From Marinilabiliales bacterium (GTDB taxonomy: Bacteria; Bacteroidota; Bacteroidia; Bacteroidales; F082): a DNA stretch of 20,193 nucleotides. Positions within the stretch are counted from its first letter, which is position 1. Each line of letters opens with the position of its first letter. The DNA lies in assembly GCA_002869465.1 (NCBI GenBank), contig PKSW01000186.1, positions 1 to 20,193 on the forward strand, in the 5' to 3' direction. Both the position numbers and the translations under genes were made by a program. This document shows, one piece after another, positions 7,907 through 15,823 of this stretch. The notes under the pieces are model-generated. The model ran no database searches. It was not told where the DNA came from and saw only the letters and a list, made by a program, of their open reading frames with translations.

Positions 7907-8413
7907 ATGAACGAGCGCCGCGAAAAAGTATTTAACAAACTAAAGGAACTGGAAATCGATTACGGGGTATATGAGCATCCTCCCCTCGATACCATTGAGA
8001 TTGCTTTAGAATACTGGAAAAACATTGATGCGATGCACTGTAAAAACCTGTTTTTCAGAAATCATAAAGGCAACAGGCATTACTTGGTAATCATTAAAGA
8101 CACGACGCCTTTCAATATCAGGAGCCTTGAACAAAAATTAAAGCAAGGCAAACTTACTTTCGGATCGGAGAAAAGACTACTGAAATACCTGGGTGTAAAA
8201 CCCGGATCGGTCTCACCATTTGGATTGATAAACGACCAAGAACGTCATGTGCATCTGTTCCTTGATCAACAGTTACAGTCGGCTGAAAAGATCAGCTTTC
8301 ACCCCAATGACAATACAGCCAGCCTCGTCATAGCTTATACCGATTTTATTAAATACCTGGAACATACTGGAAACACCTATGAATTTATTGACCCAACACC
8401 GGATAACGCCTAG
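7907..8413 (+). CDS. ProX-type prolyl-tRNA editing protein (YbaK/ProXp-ala family)
   Basis: The 168-residue protein is a free-standing INS-like editing domain of the YbaK/ProRS-associated superfamily. Family members hydrolyse tRNA charged with the wrong amino acid in trans, and the ProXp-ala branch clears Ala-tRNA(Pro). Visible signatures are EHPP (residues 23-26), the CKNLFFRN segment with the conserved lysine (Lys46), and GSVSPFGL (100-107), matching the family's G-x-x-x-P-F-G loop. The length fits the free-standing forms. It starts only 9 bases after the T9SS protein, with no Shine-Dalgarno (TTTTT before the ATG). Substrate choice (Ala versus Cys or another residue) cannot be fixed without a structure-based comparison, but the KNLF-type motif favours ProXp-ala/PrdX over YbaK. 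Confidence 0.88.
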   Translation: MNERREKVFNKLKELEIDYGVYEHPPLDTIEIALEYWKNIDAMHCKNLFFRNHKGNRHYLVIIKDTTPFNIRSLEQKLKQGKLTFGSEKRLLKYLGVKPGSVSPFGLINDQERHVHLFLDQQLQSAEKISFHPNDNTASLVIAYTDFIKYLEHTGNTYEFIDPTPDNA

Positions 8414-8418
8414 TTTTG

Positions 8419-8426
8419 TATATTTG
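8419..8426 (+). promoter_or_regulatory. Candidate -7 promoter box upstream of arcA
   Basis: TATATTTG is an exact TAnnTTTG match, 60 bases before the arcA ATG and just past the ProX stop. It would let arcA, the glycosyltransferase and ligA be transcribed as a unit. No clear -33 TTTG is seen at 19-21 bases. The same 8-mer recurs before two other genes in the window. Confidence 0.45.
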
Positions 8427-8485
8427 GACTTTACTAAAATTTCAATATTTCGCCCTGCGCATAACCGTTATTAAAGTAGAAAAAT

Positions 8486-9751
8486 ATGAATCCCATTGAT
8501 ATCAACCTCACATCCGAAATTGGGAAGTTAAATGGTGTTATCGTTCACATCCCCGGTCCGGAAGTGGAAAATATGACACCTGAGAATGCCGAACGCGCGC
8601 TCTATAGTGATATATTGAACCTATCTATAGCATTGCCGGAATACCATAATTTTCTGGGGGTTCTTAAAAAATATTCACAGGTTTTTGAAGTCAGGGAATT
8701 GCTCACCGACATTTTGCATAATGAACATGTAAAACATGAATTGATCGCTAAAATTTGCCGGCATGAACACCAGGATAATGACAAGATTTGCCACTATATT
8801 GAACAGATACAAGATGACGATCTGGCCCATCAGCTTATAGAAGGTGTTCAGATGGAGAAAGACAATCTAACGCGATTTCTTGATGATGAGCGGTTTAGCA
8901 TCAACCCCCTTCCCAATTTTTTCTTTACACGTGATGCCTGTTTCTCTTATGGAAATGAAGTGGTTATCAGTAAAATGGCTAATAAAGTACGTGACAGGGA
9001 GGCCATCATTATGGATGCTATTTTCAATCATCATACATCGATCAATGCCAAAACCGTTAACCCGATTGAAACCTACGACAGGACCGGAAAAGCCAGTATT
9101 GAAGGTGGTGACGTGATCATCGCGCGAGAAGACATTCTGCTGATTGGAACCGGTTCAAGAACCACCACACAAGGCATTGACTGTATGATCGAATTTTTAA
9201 AGGAGAAGCCCGGCAGGCAGCACATTATAGTTCAGGAGCTACCTTACAAACCAGAGTCATTCATTCACCTCGACATGACCTTTACTTTCCTGGATAGGGA
9301 ACATTGCATGATATTTGAGCCACTCATTATCCACGCCTCCCGTTATCTGACCATTCATATTGTGATTGACGACAACAAAGTAACTTCCATCAGGGAAGAG
9401 AAAAATATGTTGGCTGCTCTGGAAGCGCTGGGTATGCCACTAAAACCTATCATGTGTGGTGGTAAAAACGATCAATTTATTATGGAACGGGAACAATGGC
9501 AAAGTGGTGCTAATTTTGTGGCGCTTGAGCCTGGAAAAGTAATTGGCTATGGCCGAAACATAAACACAATCGATGCATTAAATAAAGAGGGCTTTGAGAT
9601 CATCAGGGCCAAAGATATTGTCAGGGGGAAAGATGACATTAAGAATTATAAAAAAGTTGTTGTGACAATTGAAGGAAATGAACTTTCCAGAGGCGGTGGC
9701 GGTGCACGGTGCATGACGATGCCATTTAACAGGAATACCTTTAAAATATAG
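8486..9751 (+). CDS. arcA: Arginine deiminase
   Basis: This 421-residue cytoplasmic enzyme of the guanidino-group-modifying family converts arginine to citrulline and ammonia. All the catalytic positions known from the family are present: Asp150 in FTRDACF, Glu206 in the EGGDV motif, His261 and Asp263 in FIHLDMTF, and the nucleophile Cys409 in GGGGARCMTMPF. GRNINTIDAL and the FEPLI segment are also typical, and the length matches bacterial ArcA (about 405-420). No arcB (ornithine carbamoyltransferase), arcC (carbamate kinase) or arcD (antiporter) lies in the window, so the rest of the pathway must be elsewhere or absent. The next gene begins 20 bases later on the same strand. Identity is firm; physiological role is open (ATP yield, nitrogen supply or acid resistance). 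Confidence 0.95.
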   Translation: MNPIDINLTSEIGKLNGVIVHIPGPEVENMTPENAERALYSDILNLSIALPEYHNFLGVLKKYSQVFEVRELLTDILHNEHVKHELIAKICRHEHQDNDKICHYIEQIQDDDLAHQLIEGVQMEKDNLTRFLDDERFSINPLPNFFFTRDACFSYGNEVVISKMANKVRDREAIIMDAIFNHHTSINAKTVNPIETYDRTGKASIEGGDVIIAREDILLIGTGSRTTTQGIDCMIEFLKEKPGRQHIIVQELPYKPESFIHLDMTFTFLDREHCMIFEPLIIHASRYLTIHIVIDDNKVTSIREEKNMLAALEALGMPLKPIMCGGKNDQFIMEREQWQSGANFVALEPGKVIGYGRNINTIDALNKEGFEIIRAKDIVRGKDDIKNYKKVVVTIEGNELSRGGGGARCMTMPFNRNTFKI

Positions 9752-9771
9752 GGTTAAGATTAGACACTAAC

Positions 9772-11313
9772 TTGACAGAAAGAATCACCACATATTACAA
9801 AGATCATCCCTTAAGAATTATCTTGTTGGCAGGCCTGTTTTTCCGCTTACTGGCCGTTATTTTTTCAAAAGGCTTTGGGTGGATCGATGACCAGTTTCTG
9901 GTCGTTGAAATTGCCCAGTCGTGGGTAGATGGAACAGATTATTATGGGTGGTTGCCAGATGAGCAAGGTATAAACGTGCCTAAAGGATTCAGTTTTTTCT
10001 ATGTCAGTCTGCACTATTTGATATTTAAATTCCTTGAATTGATCAAAATGACGGATGCGCAAAGTAAAATGTACATTGTCCGTTTATTGCATGCCTTATG
10101 GTCATTATTGATTATTTCCGGCGGCTACATAATCGTTAAAAAACTCAGTACTGATTCAGCAGCCCGGCTTGCAGGATGGTTGCTGGCTTTACTGTGGTTT
10201 TTTCCATTTTTAAGTGTCAGAAACCTAGTGGAATTTGTAAGCATACCCTTCTTGATTTGGGGCGTTCAGAAAATTATAACAGATACAAAAAGGAACAGGC
10301 ATTTTTATTGGTTATGGATTGGGATTCTGTTTGGCCTCGCTTTTAATATCAGGTATCAAACCATGTTATTTACGGGAGGTGTTGGATTGGTTCTGCTCTT
10401 TCAGCGAAAATGGTTAGAAACTTTCCTTGTGGCAGCCGGAATTTTGTTGACCATCCTGATATTCCAGGGGATTGTTGATTACCTGATTTGGGATGAAGCA
10501 TTCATACAGTTACAGGGCTATATCAATTATAATATCCAACATGCTACTGAATACCTGACAGCTCCCTGGTATTTTTACCTGATCGTCATTTTAGGTTTGC
10601 TTGTTCCTCCAGTTAGTTTTTATCTGGCCATGGGTTTCTTTAAGAGCTGGAAAAAAACTTTGATCTTTTTTATCCCGACCCTTATTTTTATCATATTCCA
10701 TTCCGTATTCCCTAACAAGCAGGAACGGTTCATCATCACCATTATACCTTTTATCATTATCGGTGGGATGATTGGATGGCATCAGATCATTAAAAATATA
10801 GAAGATAAACCCACGCAATTGAAATGGCACAGGGCATCGTGGATATTCTTCTGGATCATCAACTTTATCCTTTTAATTCCGGTTTCAACCATGTATTCCA
10901 AGAAAGCAAGGGTCGAGGCTATGGTCTATTTAAGCCAGTATGATGATTTGAAATATTTCATCGTTGATGATGTAAATAAATCCGTTCTTCGTGCCCCACC
11001 CATTTTTTACCTTGACAACTGGGCCCACTATACCGCCTTGATGGAATACGATGATCTGGACGCATTTAAAGAACAGCCAAAATGGAAGAATATCGCTAAA
11101 CAGCCAGGTTTTGTGATATTTATGGAATCTAAAAATATTAATTCCCGAGTGGCTTTCATGTCTTCGGTTTTTCCGGGACTTACATTTGAGAAATTGATTG
11201 AACCGGGTATGATGGATCGCGTATTACATTGGCTGAATCCGATCAATGACAATCAGAATATCATTATTTATCGAAATACTGCTATTTATCCAGATCAACT
11301 GAGTGATGAATAA
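9772..11313 (+). CDS. GT-C membrane glycosyltransferase, Alg9/GT22-like
   Basis: The 513-residue polytopic membrane protein has roughly ten hydrophobic segments. The first (residues 14-31) is followed by a loop with the Asp pair WIDDQF (Asp39, Asp40), as in GT-C enzymes that use polyprenyl-phosphate sugars. The motif FHSVFPNKQERFIITIIPF (310-328, ERF at 318-320) resembles the HKExRF region of the Alg9/PIG-B mannosyltransferases (GT22). A likely role is adding a sugar to a lipid-linked glycan or surface polymer on the periplasmic face. The only sensible start is TTG at 9772: an in-frame stop lies at 9742, no ATG or GTG intervenes, and the first in-frame ATG is far inside. Its 3-prime end overlaps ligA by 8 bases. 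GT39 membership is the main alternative. Confidence 0.75.
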   Translation: MTERITTYYKDHPLRIILLAGLFFRLLAVIFSKGFGWIDDQFLVVEIAQSWVDGTDYYGWLPDEQGINVPKGFSFFYVSLHYLIFKFLELIKMTDAQSKMYIVRLLHALWSLLIISGGYIIVKKLSTDSAARLAGWLLALLWFFPFLSVRNLVEFVSIPFLIWGVQKIITDTKRNRHFYWLWIGILFGLAFNIRYQTMLFTGGVGLVLLFQRKWLETFLVAAGILLTILIFQGIVDYLIWDEAFIQLQGYINYNIQHATEYLTAPWYFYLIVILGLLVPPVSFYLAMGFFKSWKKTLIFFIPTLIFIIFHSVFPNKQERFIITIIPFIIIGGMIGWHQIIKNIEDKPTQLKWHRASWIFFWIINFILLIPVSTMYSKKARVEAMVYLSQYDDLKYFIVDDVNKSVLRAPPIFYLDNWAHYTALMEYDDLDAFKEQPKWKNIAKQPGFVIFMESKNINSRVAFMSSVFPGLTFEKLIEPGMMDRVLHWLNPINDNQNIIIYRNTAIYPDQLSDE

Positions 11314-13345
11314 AGAAGAAGCCAAAAAGCGAATTGATGAATTGTCTTCCATTCTCAGGGAGCATAATTACAAGTATTATGTATTGTCGGCACCCGATAT
11401 CAGCGATTTTGAGTTTGATATTTTACTAAAAGAACTGGAATCACTGGAAGCAGCATTTCCTGATTTTAAACTCCCCGACTCCCCTACCCAGCGCGTTGGT
11501 GGCGAACCTACCAAAGAATTTAAAACCATTACGCACAAATATCCTATGTTATCACTAAGCAATAGCTACTCGGAAACAGAGATCAGGGAATTTGATGCCA
11601 GGATAAGGAAAATAATTGATGGTGAAATTGAATATACTTGCGAGCATAAATATGATGGTGTAGCCATCGGAATTACTTATATCAACGGACTGCTAACAAC
11701 CGCTGTAACCCGCGGCGATGGAACCCAGGGAGATGATGTAACCAATAACGTTAAAACAATTAAAAGTATTCCGTTACGATTAAGAGGTGATTACCCTGCA
11801 GAACTGGAAGTAAGGGGCGAAATCTTTATGAGTATTGAGGGTTTTAGATGGCTGAATGAAGAACGCGAAAAGAATGGGGAAAGCCTTTTTGCCAATCCCC
11901 GCAATTCGGCATCAGGCACTTTAAAAATGCAGGACCCTGCCATCGTAGCTAAGAGGCCGCTTGATTGTTTTATCTACAATTCGCCCAACGAATTAGATCA
12001 TATTTCAACCCATTATGAAACGCTGAAATACATGCGGTCGCTGGGGTTGAAAACATCATCGCAGGTGGCTGTTTGTAAAAATGTTGAGGAGATTTTTGAA
12101 TATATCAGCGACTGGAATGAGGGCCGTGTGCATCTCGATTATAATATTGATGGTGTCGTCATCAAGGTAAACAACCTCCAGCAGCAAAAAGAACTTGGAT
12201 ATACTGCTAAAAGTCCACGATGGGCCATAGCTTATAAATTCAAAGCGGAAAGAGCTGAAACTATACTACTTTCTATCGATTATCAGGTAGGACGTACAGG
12301 TGCTGTAACGCCTGTAGCCAATCTCGATCCGGTTTTGCTGGCCGGAACCACGGTTAAACGGGCAAGCCTCCACAACGCCGATATCATTCAAAAACTGGAC
12401 GTAAGGATTCGTGATCAGGTTTATGTAGAGAAAGGTGGTGAGATCATACCGAAAATTGTGGGCGTAAACTTGGATGCAAGGGATGCCGGAGCAACACCTG
12501 TTACCTTTATCAGTAACTGCCCCGAATGTGGCACTGAACTGGTTCGAAATGAAGGAGAAGCAGCCTATTATTGTCCGAATAAAGATCACTGCCCCCCGCA
12601 AATTAAAGGCAAACTGGAACATTTCATTTCGCGTAAAGCCATGAATATTGATTCGCTGGGCGAAGGCAAGATAGAAATGCTGTTTAATCACCATCTTGTA
12701 AATAATATAGCTGATCTGTATGATCTAAGCTATGACGATCTTTATGGGCTCGAAAAGGTAATCATCGATCAGGATAAAGAGAAAATAATCAGTTTTCAGA
12801 AGAAATCGGCAGATAATATCATCGCGGGTATTGAGAAATCCAAAGAGGTTCCTTTTAATAAAGTACTTTTTGCGCTGGGCATCCGGCATGTGGGTGAGAC
12901 GGTGGCAAAAAAACTGGCGCTACATTTTAACAATATAGACCGACTGGCTGCAGCAACCCATGAAGAACTAATTGAGATTGACGAAATTGGAGGAAAGATC
13001 GCCGAAAGTGTGATCAACTGGTTTGAAAAACAAGCACACAAAGAAATTATTGAAAGACTTAGAAAGGCCGGGGTACAATTGGCCAATGTAGCTTCTAACC
13101 TGCAAGCCAGAAGCTATAAACTGGAGGGAAAATCATTTGTTGTCAGTGGTGTTTTCAGCAATTTTTCCAGGGAAGAGCTCAAATTGTTAATAGAACAAAA
13201 TGGCGGTAAAAATGTAGGATCCATTTCCTCAAAAACCGATTATGTGCTGGCTGGAGACAATATGGGCCCTACCAAAAAGCAAAAAGCTGAAAAGCTGGTT
13301 ATACCTATCATCAGCGAAGAAGACTTCCAAAAGATGATTTCCTGA
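11306..13345 (+). CDS. ligA: NAD-dependent DNA ligase
   Basis: This enzyme seals nicks in DNA using NAD+ during replication and repair. From the ATG at 11306 it has 679 residues, close to the usual 670. Domains in order: Ia with the conserved YYVLSAP-type segment near the N-terminus; the adenylation domain with the lysine nucleophile in EHKYDG (Lys115, the same number as in E. coli); the OB fold with VGRTGAVTPVA; a four-cysteine zinc finger (Cys405, 408, 423, 429); helix-hairpin-helix repeats (GIRHVGETVAKKLA, IDEIGGKIAESV); and a C-terminal BRCT domain (from about LEGKSFVVSGVFSNF to the end). A GTG directly in front, at 11303, is an alternative start that adds one residue. The start overlaps the glycosyltransferase stop, implying translational coupling. 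Confidence 0.96.
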   Translation: MNKEEAKKRIDELSSILREHNYKYYVLSAPDISDFEFDILLKELESLEAAFPDFKLPDSPTQRVGGEPTKEFKTITHKYPMLSLSNSYSETEIREFDARIRKIIDGEIEYTCEHKYDGVAIGITYINGLLTTAVTRGDGTQGDDVTNNVKTIKSIPLRLRGDYPAELEVRGEIFMSIEGFRWLNEEREKNGESLFANPRNSASGTLKMQDPAIVAKRPLDCFIYNSPNELDHISTHYETLKYMRSLGLKTSSQVAVCKNVEEIFEYISDWNEGRVHLDYNIDGVVIKVNNLQQQKELGYTAKSPRWAIAYKFKAERAETILLSIDYQVGRTGAVTPVANLDPVLLAGTTVKRASLHNADIIQKLDVRIRDQVYVEKGGEIIPKIVGVNLDARDAGATPVTFISNCPECGTELVRNEGEAAYYCPNKDHCPPQIKGKLEHFISRKAMNIDSLGEGKIEMLFNHHLVNNIADLYDLSYDDLYGLEKVIIDQDKEKIISFQKKSADNIIAGIEKSKEVPFNKVLFALGIRHVGETVAKKLALHFNNIDRLAAATHEELIEIDEIGGKIAESVINWFEKQAHKEIIERLRKAGVQLANVASNLQARSYKLEGKSFVVSGVFSNFSREELKLLIEQNGGKNVGSISSKTDYVLAGDNMGPTKKQKAEKLVIPIISEEDFQKMIS

Positions 13346-13377
13346 GAACTCGAAAAATAAATTGAAACTAACAATCT

Positions 13378-13524
13378 TCATTGATCGTTACTCTCAATCG
13401 TATCTTTTTCTTTGTATTTAACGGATTCCTTCTTTGAAAATTTATAGATAACCCAGGCAAAGCCCGCTAACAGATGCAAAAGCACAATCGCGAATATAAT
13501 ATAGGCTATCGTTAAGTTATTCAA
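13378..13524 (-). CDS. Small single-pass membrane protein, 48 residues (unrecognised)
   Basis: On the minus strand a TTG at 13522-13524 opens 48 codons ending in TGA. An AGGA adjoins the start and an in-frame stop lies five codons upstream, so the reading frame is bounded. The product begins MNNLTIAYIIFAIVL, has one hydrophobic helix (about residues 4-27: IAYIIFAIVLLHLLAGFAWVI), then YKFSKKES and a charged tail rich in Lys, Glu and Asp. The basic residues after the helix predict N-out, C-in topology. It starts 8 bases after the stop of the SRPBCC gene on the same strand, so it is probably in that transcript, and it converges on ligA. A 48-residue frame with this composition and bias is unlikely to be chance, but no family is recognised and the TTG start is an assumption. 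Confidence 0.5.
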   Translation of the reverse strand: MNNLTIAYIIFAIVLLHLLAGFAWVIYKFSKKESVKYKEKDTIESNDQ

Positions 13525-13532
13525 TCCTGGTA

Positions 13533-14522
13533 CTATTTAAACGGATAATAGATATCAGTTTGCCACTTGGAAGTATCCGGTTCGTTCATCGGATCAGTTA
13601 CATATACTTCCCAGATAAAATTCATATTACAGTCAATGCCATTGGCTTCTACATAATTTTCAATGGCATAATGTGTGTTTCCGGTATCGTAACTACCAAA
13701 ATGTTTGGCGTAAACTGCTTTACCTGCCGGTAACTCAAAATATTCGATATTATCTTTTCCTTTGGTTCCTTCCAGCACAGGCACGCCTGCACGAATGACA
13801 ATCATACCCTCAGGATCCCAATTATAATAAACGGCAAAAGGAAATCCTGTCATGGGTATTTCTTTTTGCATGATATGCCCCATGATAATGCCATAATTTC
13901 TTCCCAGCAATTCGCCAATACCATCCATAGTTGTTGAATCGAGGATGGACAAGGATGGCTGCATTTCCAGGTCAACTACTTTAATATCCGCAACAGGTTC
14001 TGCTTCGGCAACTTCTTTCAGGGTCGACAAACCCTGCTCCATCATGGGTGTCATCATACTCTTACTCATCAGTCCATACCATCTTTCCACCGGATATTTC
14101 AAGTCGGTGATTTGGATACTCCAATTCACTTTCACACCTTCTTCTGTCTCTTCAAATTTCCATGTACCTATTCCGCCGCTGCCACTAGGGCCGAATGACA
14201 GTTTGTTTTGAATTAATGAATAAGGTTCACTTTTTACGATGGTAAGTGATCCTTCGCCGGCCATTTCACCCGTCCAGGAACGTTTGGCACCCACACCTGC
14301 TTCGGGTCCTTCATAGGTATCTACCATAGTTGAATCGTTTTCAAATGGTGACCAGTTTTTCCAATTTTCCAGCATATTCACTTGCTGAAACACGGTAGAT
14401 GGTTTGGTATTAATAACTTTCTCGCTGCTAATGGTCACATTATCGGCAAGAAACAATGGAATGATCAGGAATAAAGCAATCAAAACGAGAATGATTACTC
14501 CAAGAACTTTTAAAGCTTTCAT
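13533..14522 (-). CDS. Membrane-anchored SRPBCC domain fused to GyrI-like effector-binding domain
   Basis: From the ATG at 14522 the protein has 329 residues. A hydrophobic anchor (residues 5-24) starts MKALKVLGVIILVLIALF. A polyketide-cyclase/SRPBCC fold follows at about 28-172 (VINTKPSTVFQQVNMLENWKNWSPF, WTGEMAGEGSLTIV, GGIGTWKFEETEEGVKVNW). The C-terminal half (about 180-329) looks like a GyrI/AraC-type effector-binding domain (GRNYGIIMGHIMQKE, GMIVIRAGVPV, FELPAGKAVYAKHFGSYD, DIYYPFK). Both folds hold hydrophobic small molecules, so ligand sensing or binding near the membrane is likely. No DNA-binding domain is present. The frame is open to 14579, but a promoter box at 14550-14557 puts transcription start inside that extension, and MKALK is the natural signal-anchor start. 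Confidence 0.8.
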   Translation of the reverse strand: MKALKVLGVIILVLIALFLIIPLFLADNVTISSEKVINTKPSTVFQQVNMLENWKNWSPFENDSTMVDTYEGPEAGVGAKRSWTGEMAGEGSLTIVKSEPYSLIQNKLSFGPSGSGGIGTWKFEETEEGVKVNWSIQITDLKYPVERWYGLMSKSMMTPMMEQGLSTLKEVAEAEPVADIKVVDLEMQPSLSILDSTTMDGIGELLGRNYGIIMGHIMQKEIPMTGFPFAVYYNWDPEGMIVIRAGVPVLEGTKGKDNIEYFELPAGKAVYAKHFGSYDTGNTHYAIENYVEANGIDCNMNFIWEVYVTDPMNEPDTSKWQTDIYYPFK

Positions 14523-14549
14523 ACAAATGTTGTTTTTGGTTCGGTATAT

Positions 14550-14580
14550 CAAATATACTAAAAAATTGATATAAATCAAT
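14550..14580 (-). promoter_or_regulatory. Promoter of the SRPBCC-GyrI gene
   Basis: On the minus strand the -7 box TATATTTG (14550-14557) matches TAnnTTTG exactly. An ATTG (14577-14580) lies 19 bases upstream, at the normal -33 distance. This is the most complete promoter in the window. The predicted start of transcription, about 14543, gives a leader of about 20 bases before the ATG at 14522. The -33 element sits inside the AT-rich hairpin that may end the upstream patB transcript. Confidence 0.6.
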
Positions 14581-14582
14581 TT
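14560..14582 (-). terminator. AT-rich hairpin with T-run after the C-S lyase gene
   Basis: An 8-bp stem (14563-14570 AAATTGAT with 14575-14582 ATCAATTT) closes a 4-base loop. On the minus strand the second arm runs into three further T, giving a tract of six. It lies 3 bases past the stop codon at 14586. The stem has only one G-C pair, so it would be a weak terminator; it also overlaps the next gene's -33 box. Confidence 0.4.
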
Positions 14583-14585
14583 ATT

Positions 14586-15749
14586 TTATGCACCGAAAAC
14601 AGATTTGAGGCGATCAAGAGCAGATAACACATTGACTTTTGGTGTTGCCAGGTTCATTCGCTGGAATCCTTCTCCCCCACTTCCAAACACCGGCCCCGGG
14701 CTTAATCCAAGTTGGGCTTCATTCAACAGTTTTTGTTTAATTTCTTCATCCGTAAGTCCGGTTTTGCTAAAATCAATCCATGCCAGATAAGTGGCTTCAG
14801 CTTTAATTAATTGTAGGTCCGGAATTTCCCTTTCAATAAAATTGCCAAGGAGTTTAAAATTATTATCAATATAATTCAACAATTCATCCAGCCATTGGTC
14901 ACCATGTGTATATGCCGCAATGGAAGCTACATTTCCAAACAAGTTTCCGCTTCCTACATGCACATGGTCAATCGTTTGGGCAAACTGCTTTCTTAATCCC
15001 TCATCTTCAATAACCAATGAAGAAGTCGCCATCCCTGCCAAATTAAAAGTTTTACTGGGCGCGATACATGTAACAGTTTTGGCGGATATTTCCTTTGATA
15101 AAGAAGCCATAGGAATATATTTGTAACCAGGGAGCACCAAATCACAATGAATTTCGTCGGCAATGATAATGACATCATTTTCGACACATATCTTGCCCAT
15201 TTTTTGTAATTCATCTTTCGTCCATAACCTGCCTACTGGGTTGTGCGGATTGGAAAGAAAGAACAATTTTGCATCTTTGGCTTTCTTCTCAAAATCATTA
15301 AAATCGATGTTATATTTTCCATCCTGGTAAACCAATTGGTTTTCGATGAGCTTTCTGTTGTGGTTGTTTACTGCACTGAAAAAGGGGAAATACACTGGTG
15401 GCTGCACTAAAATACCATCACCGGGCTTGGTATAAGTTAAAGTGGCCATATTCAAGGCCGGAACAATACCGGGAGAGAACAGTATCCAGTCCTTTTCAAG
15501 TTTCCAGTGATGCCTTCTCTCAACCCATTTCACAATACTCATAGAGTACGCCTCCGGCCTGAATGAATAACCATAAATAGGATGCCACGCTCTTTTCCGG
15601 ATCGCTTCCTGGATGAAATCAGGCGTTTCAAAATCCATATCAGCCACCCACATGGGCAACACATCGGATTTACCAAAGTAGGCTTCCCTCAGGTCGTATT
15701 TAACGTTGTCTGTGTTTAACCTGTCAACTATTTTGTCAAAATTGTACAT
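14586..15749 (-). CDS. patB: PLP-dependent C-S lyase / aminotransferase, PatB/MalY family
   Basis: The 387-residue protein belongs to the fold-type I PLP enzymes. The pyridoxal lysine is Lys233 in APSKTFNLAG, with the cofactor-anchoring Asp198 in IIADEIHCDL, the NPHNPVGR motif (167-174) and the carboxylate-binding Arg364 in FQRMNLA. The opening LPMWVADMDFETP (31-43) and HPIYGYSF (56-63) are hallmarks of the PatB/MalY branch, which splits cystathionine or cysteine to pyruvate, ammonia and a thiol in the cytoplasm. Some members are mainly aminotransferases, so the exact reaction is not fixed. It lies downstream of dnaN on the same strand but behind a terminator, so it is probably expressed separately. 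No methionine-pathway gene is nearby. Confidence 0.88.
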   Translation of the reverse strand: MYNFDKIVDRLNTDNVKYDLREAYFGKSDVLPMWVADMDFETPDFIQEAIRKRAWHPIYGYSFRPEAYSMSIVKWVERRHHWKLEKDWILFSPGIVPALNMATLTYTKPGDGILVQPPVYFPFFSAVNNHNRKLIENQLVYQDGKYNIDFNDFEKKAKDAKLFFLSNPHNPVGRLWTKDELQKMGKICVENDVIIIADEIHCDLVLPGYKYIPMASLSKEISAKTVTCIAPSKTFNLAGMATSSLVIEDEGLRKQFAQTIDHVHVGSGNLFGNVASIAAYTHGDQWLDELLNYIDNNFKLLGNFIEREIPDLQLIKAEATYLAWIDFSKTGLTDEEIKQKLLNEAQLGLSPGPVFGSGGEGFQRMNLATPKVNVLSALDRLKSVFGA

Positions 15750-15765
15750 CTGAATAGCAAATCAT

Positions 15766-15798
15766 AAAATGAAAAACAGGGATTTTGCAACCCCTGTT
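15766..15798 (-). terminator. Intrinsic terminator of dnaN
   Basis: The inverted repeat AACAGGG (15775-15781) and CCCTGTT (15792-15798) forms a 7-bp stem with a 10-base loop. On the minus strand the second arm is followed by TTTCATTTT. It lies 25 bases past the dnaN stop and before the C-S lyase gene, separating the two transcripts. Confidence 0.75.
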
Positions 15799-15823
15799 AA
15801 AATACATTTTTTTGTTTTTAATC

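Noticed and set aside
12266..12694. 142-codon minus-strand open frame inside ligA
   Set aside because: It is antisense to the conserved OB fold and zinc-finger part of DNA ligase and shows no recognisable protein features.
14523..14579. 19-residue N-terminal extension of the SRPBCC gene (start at 14579)
   Set aside because: A promoter with both elements at normal spacing lies inside this stretch, and the ATG at 14522 gives a normal membrane-anchor start.
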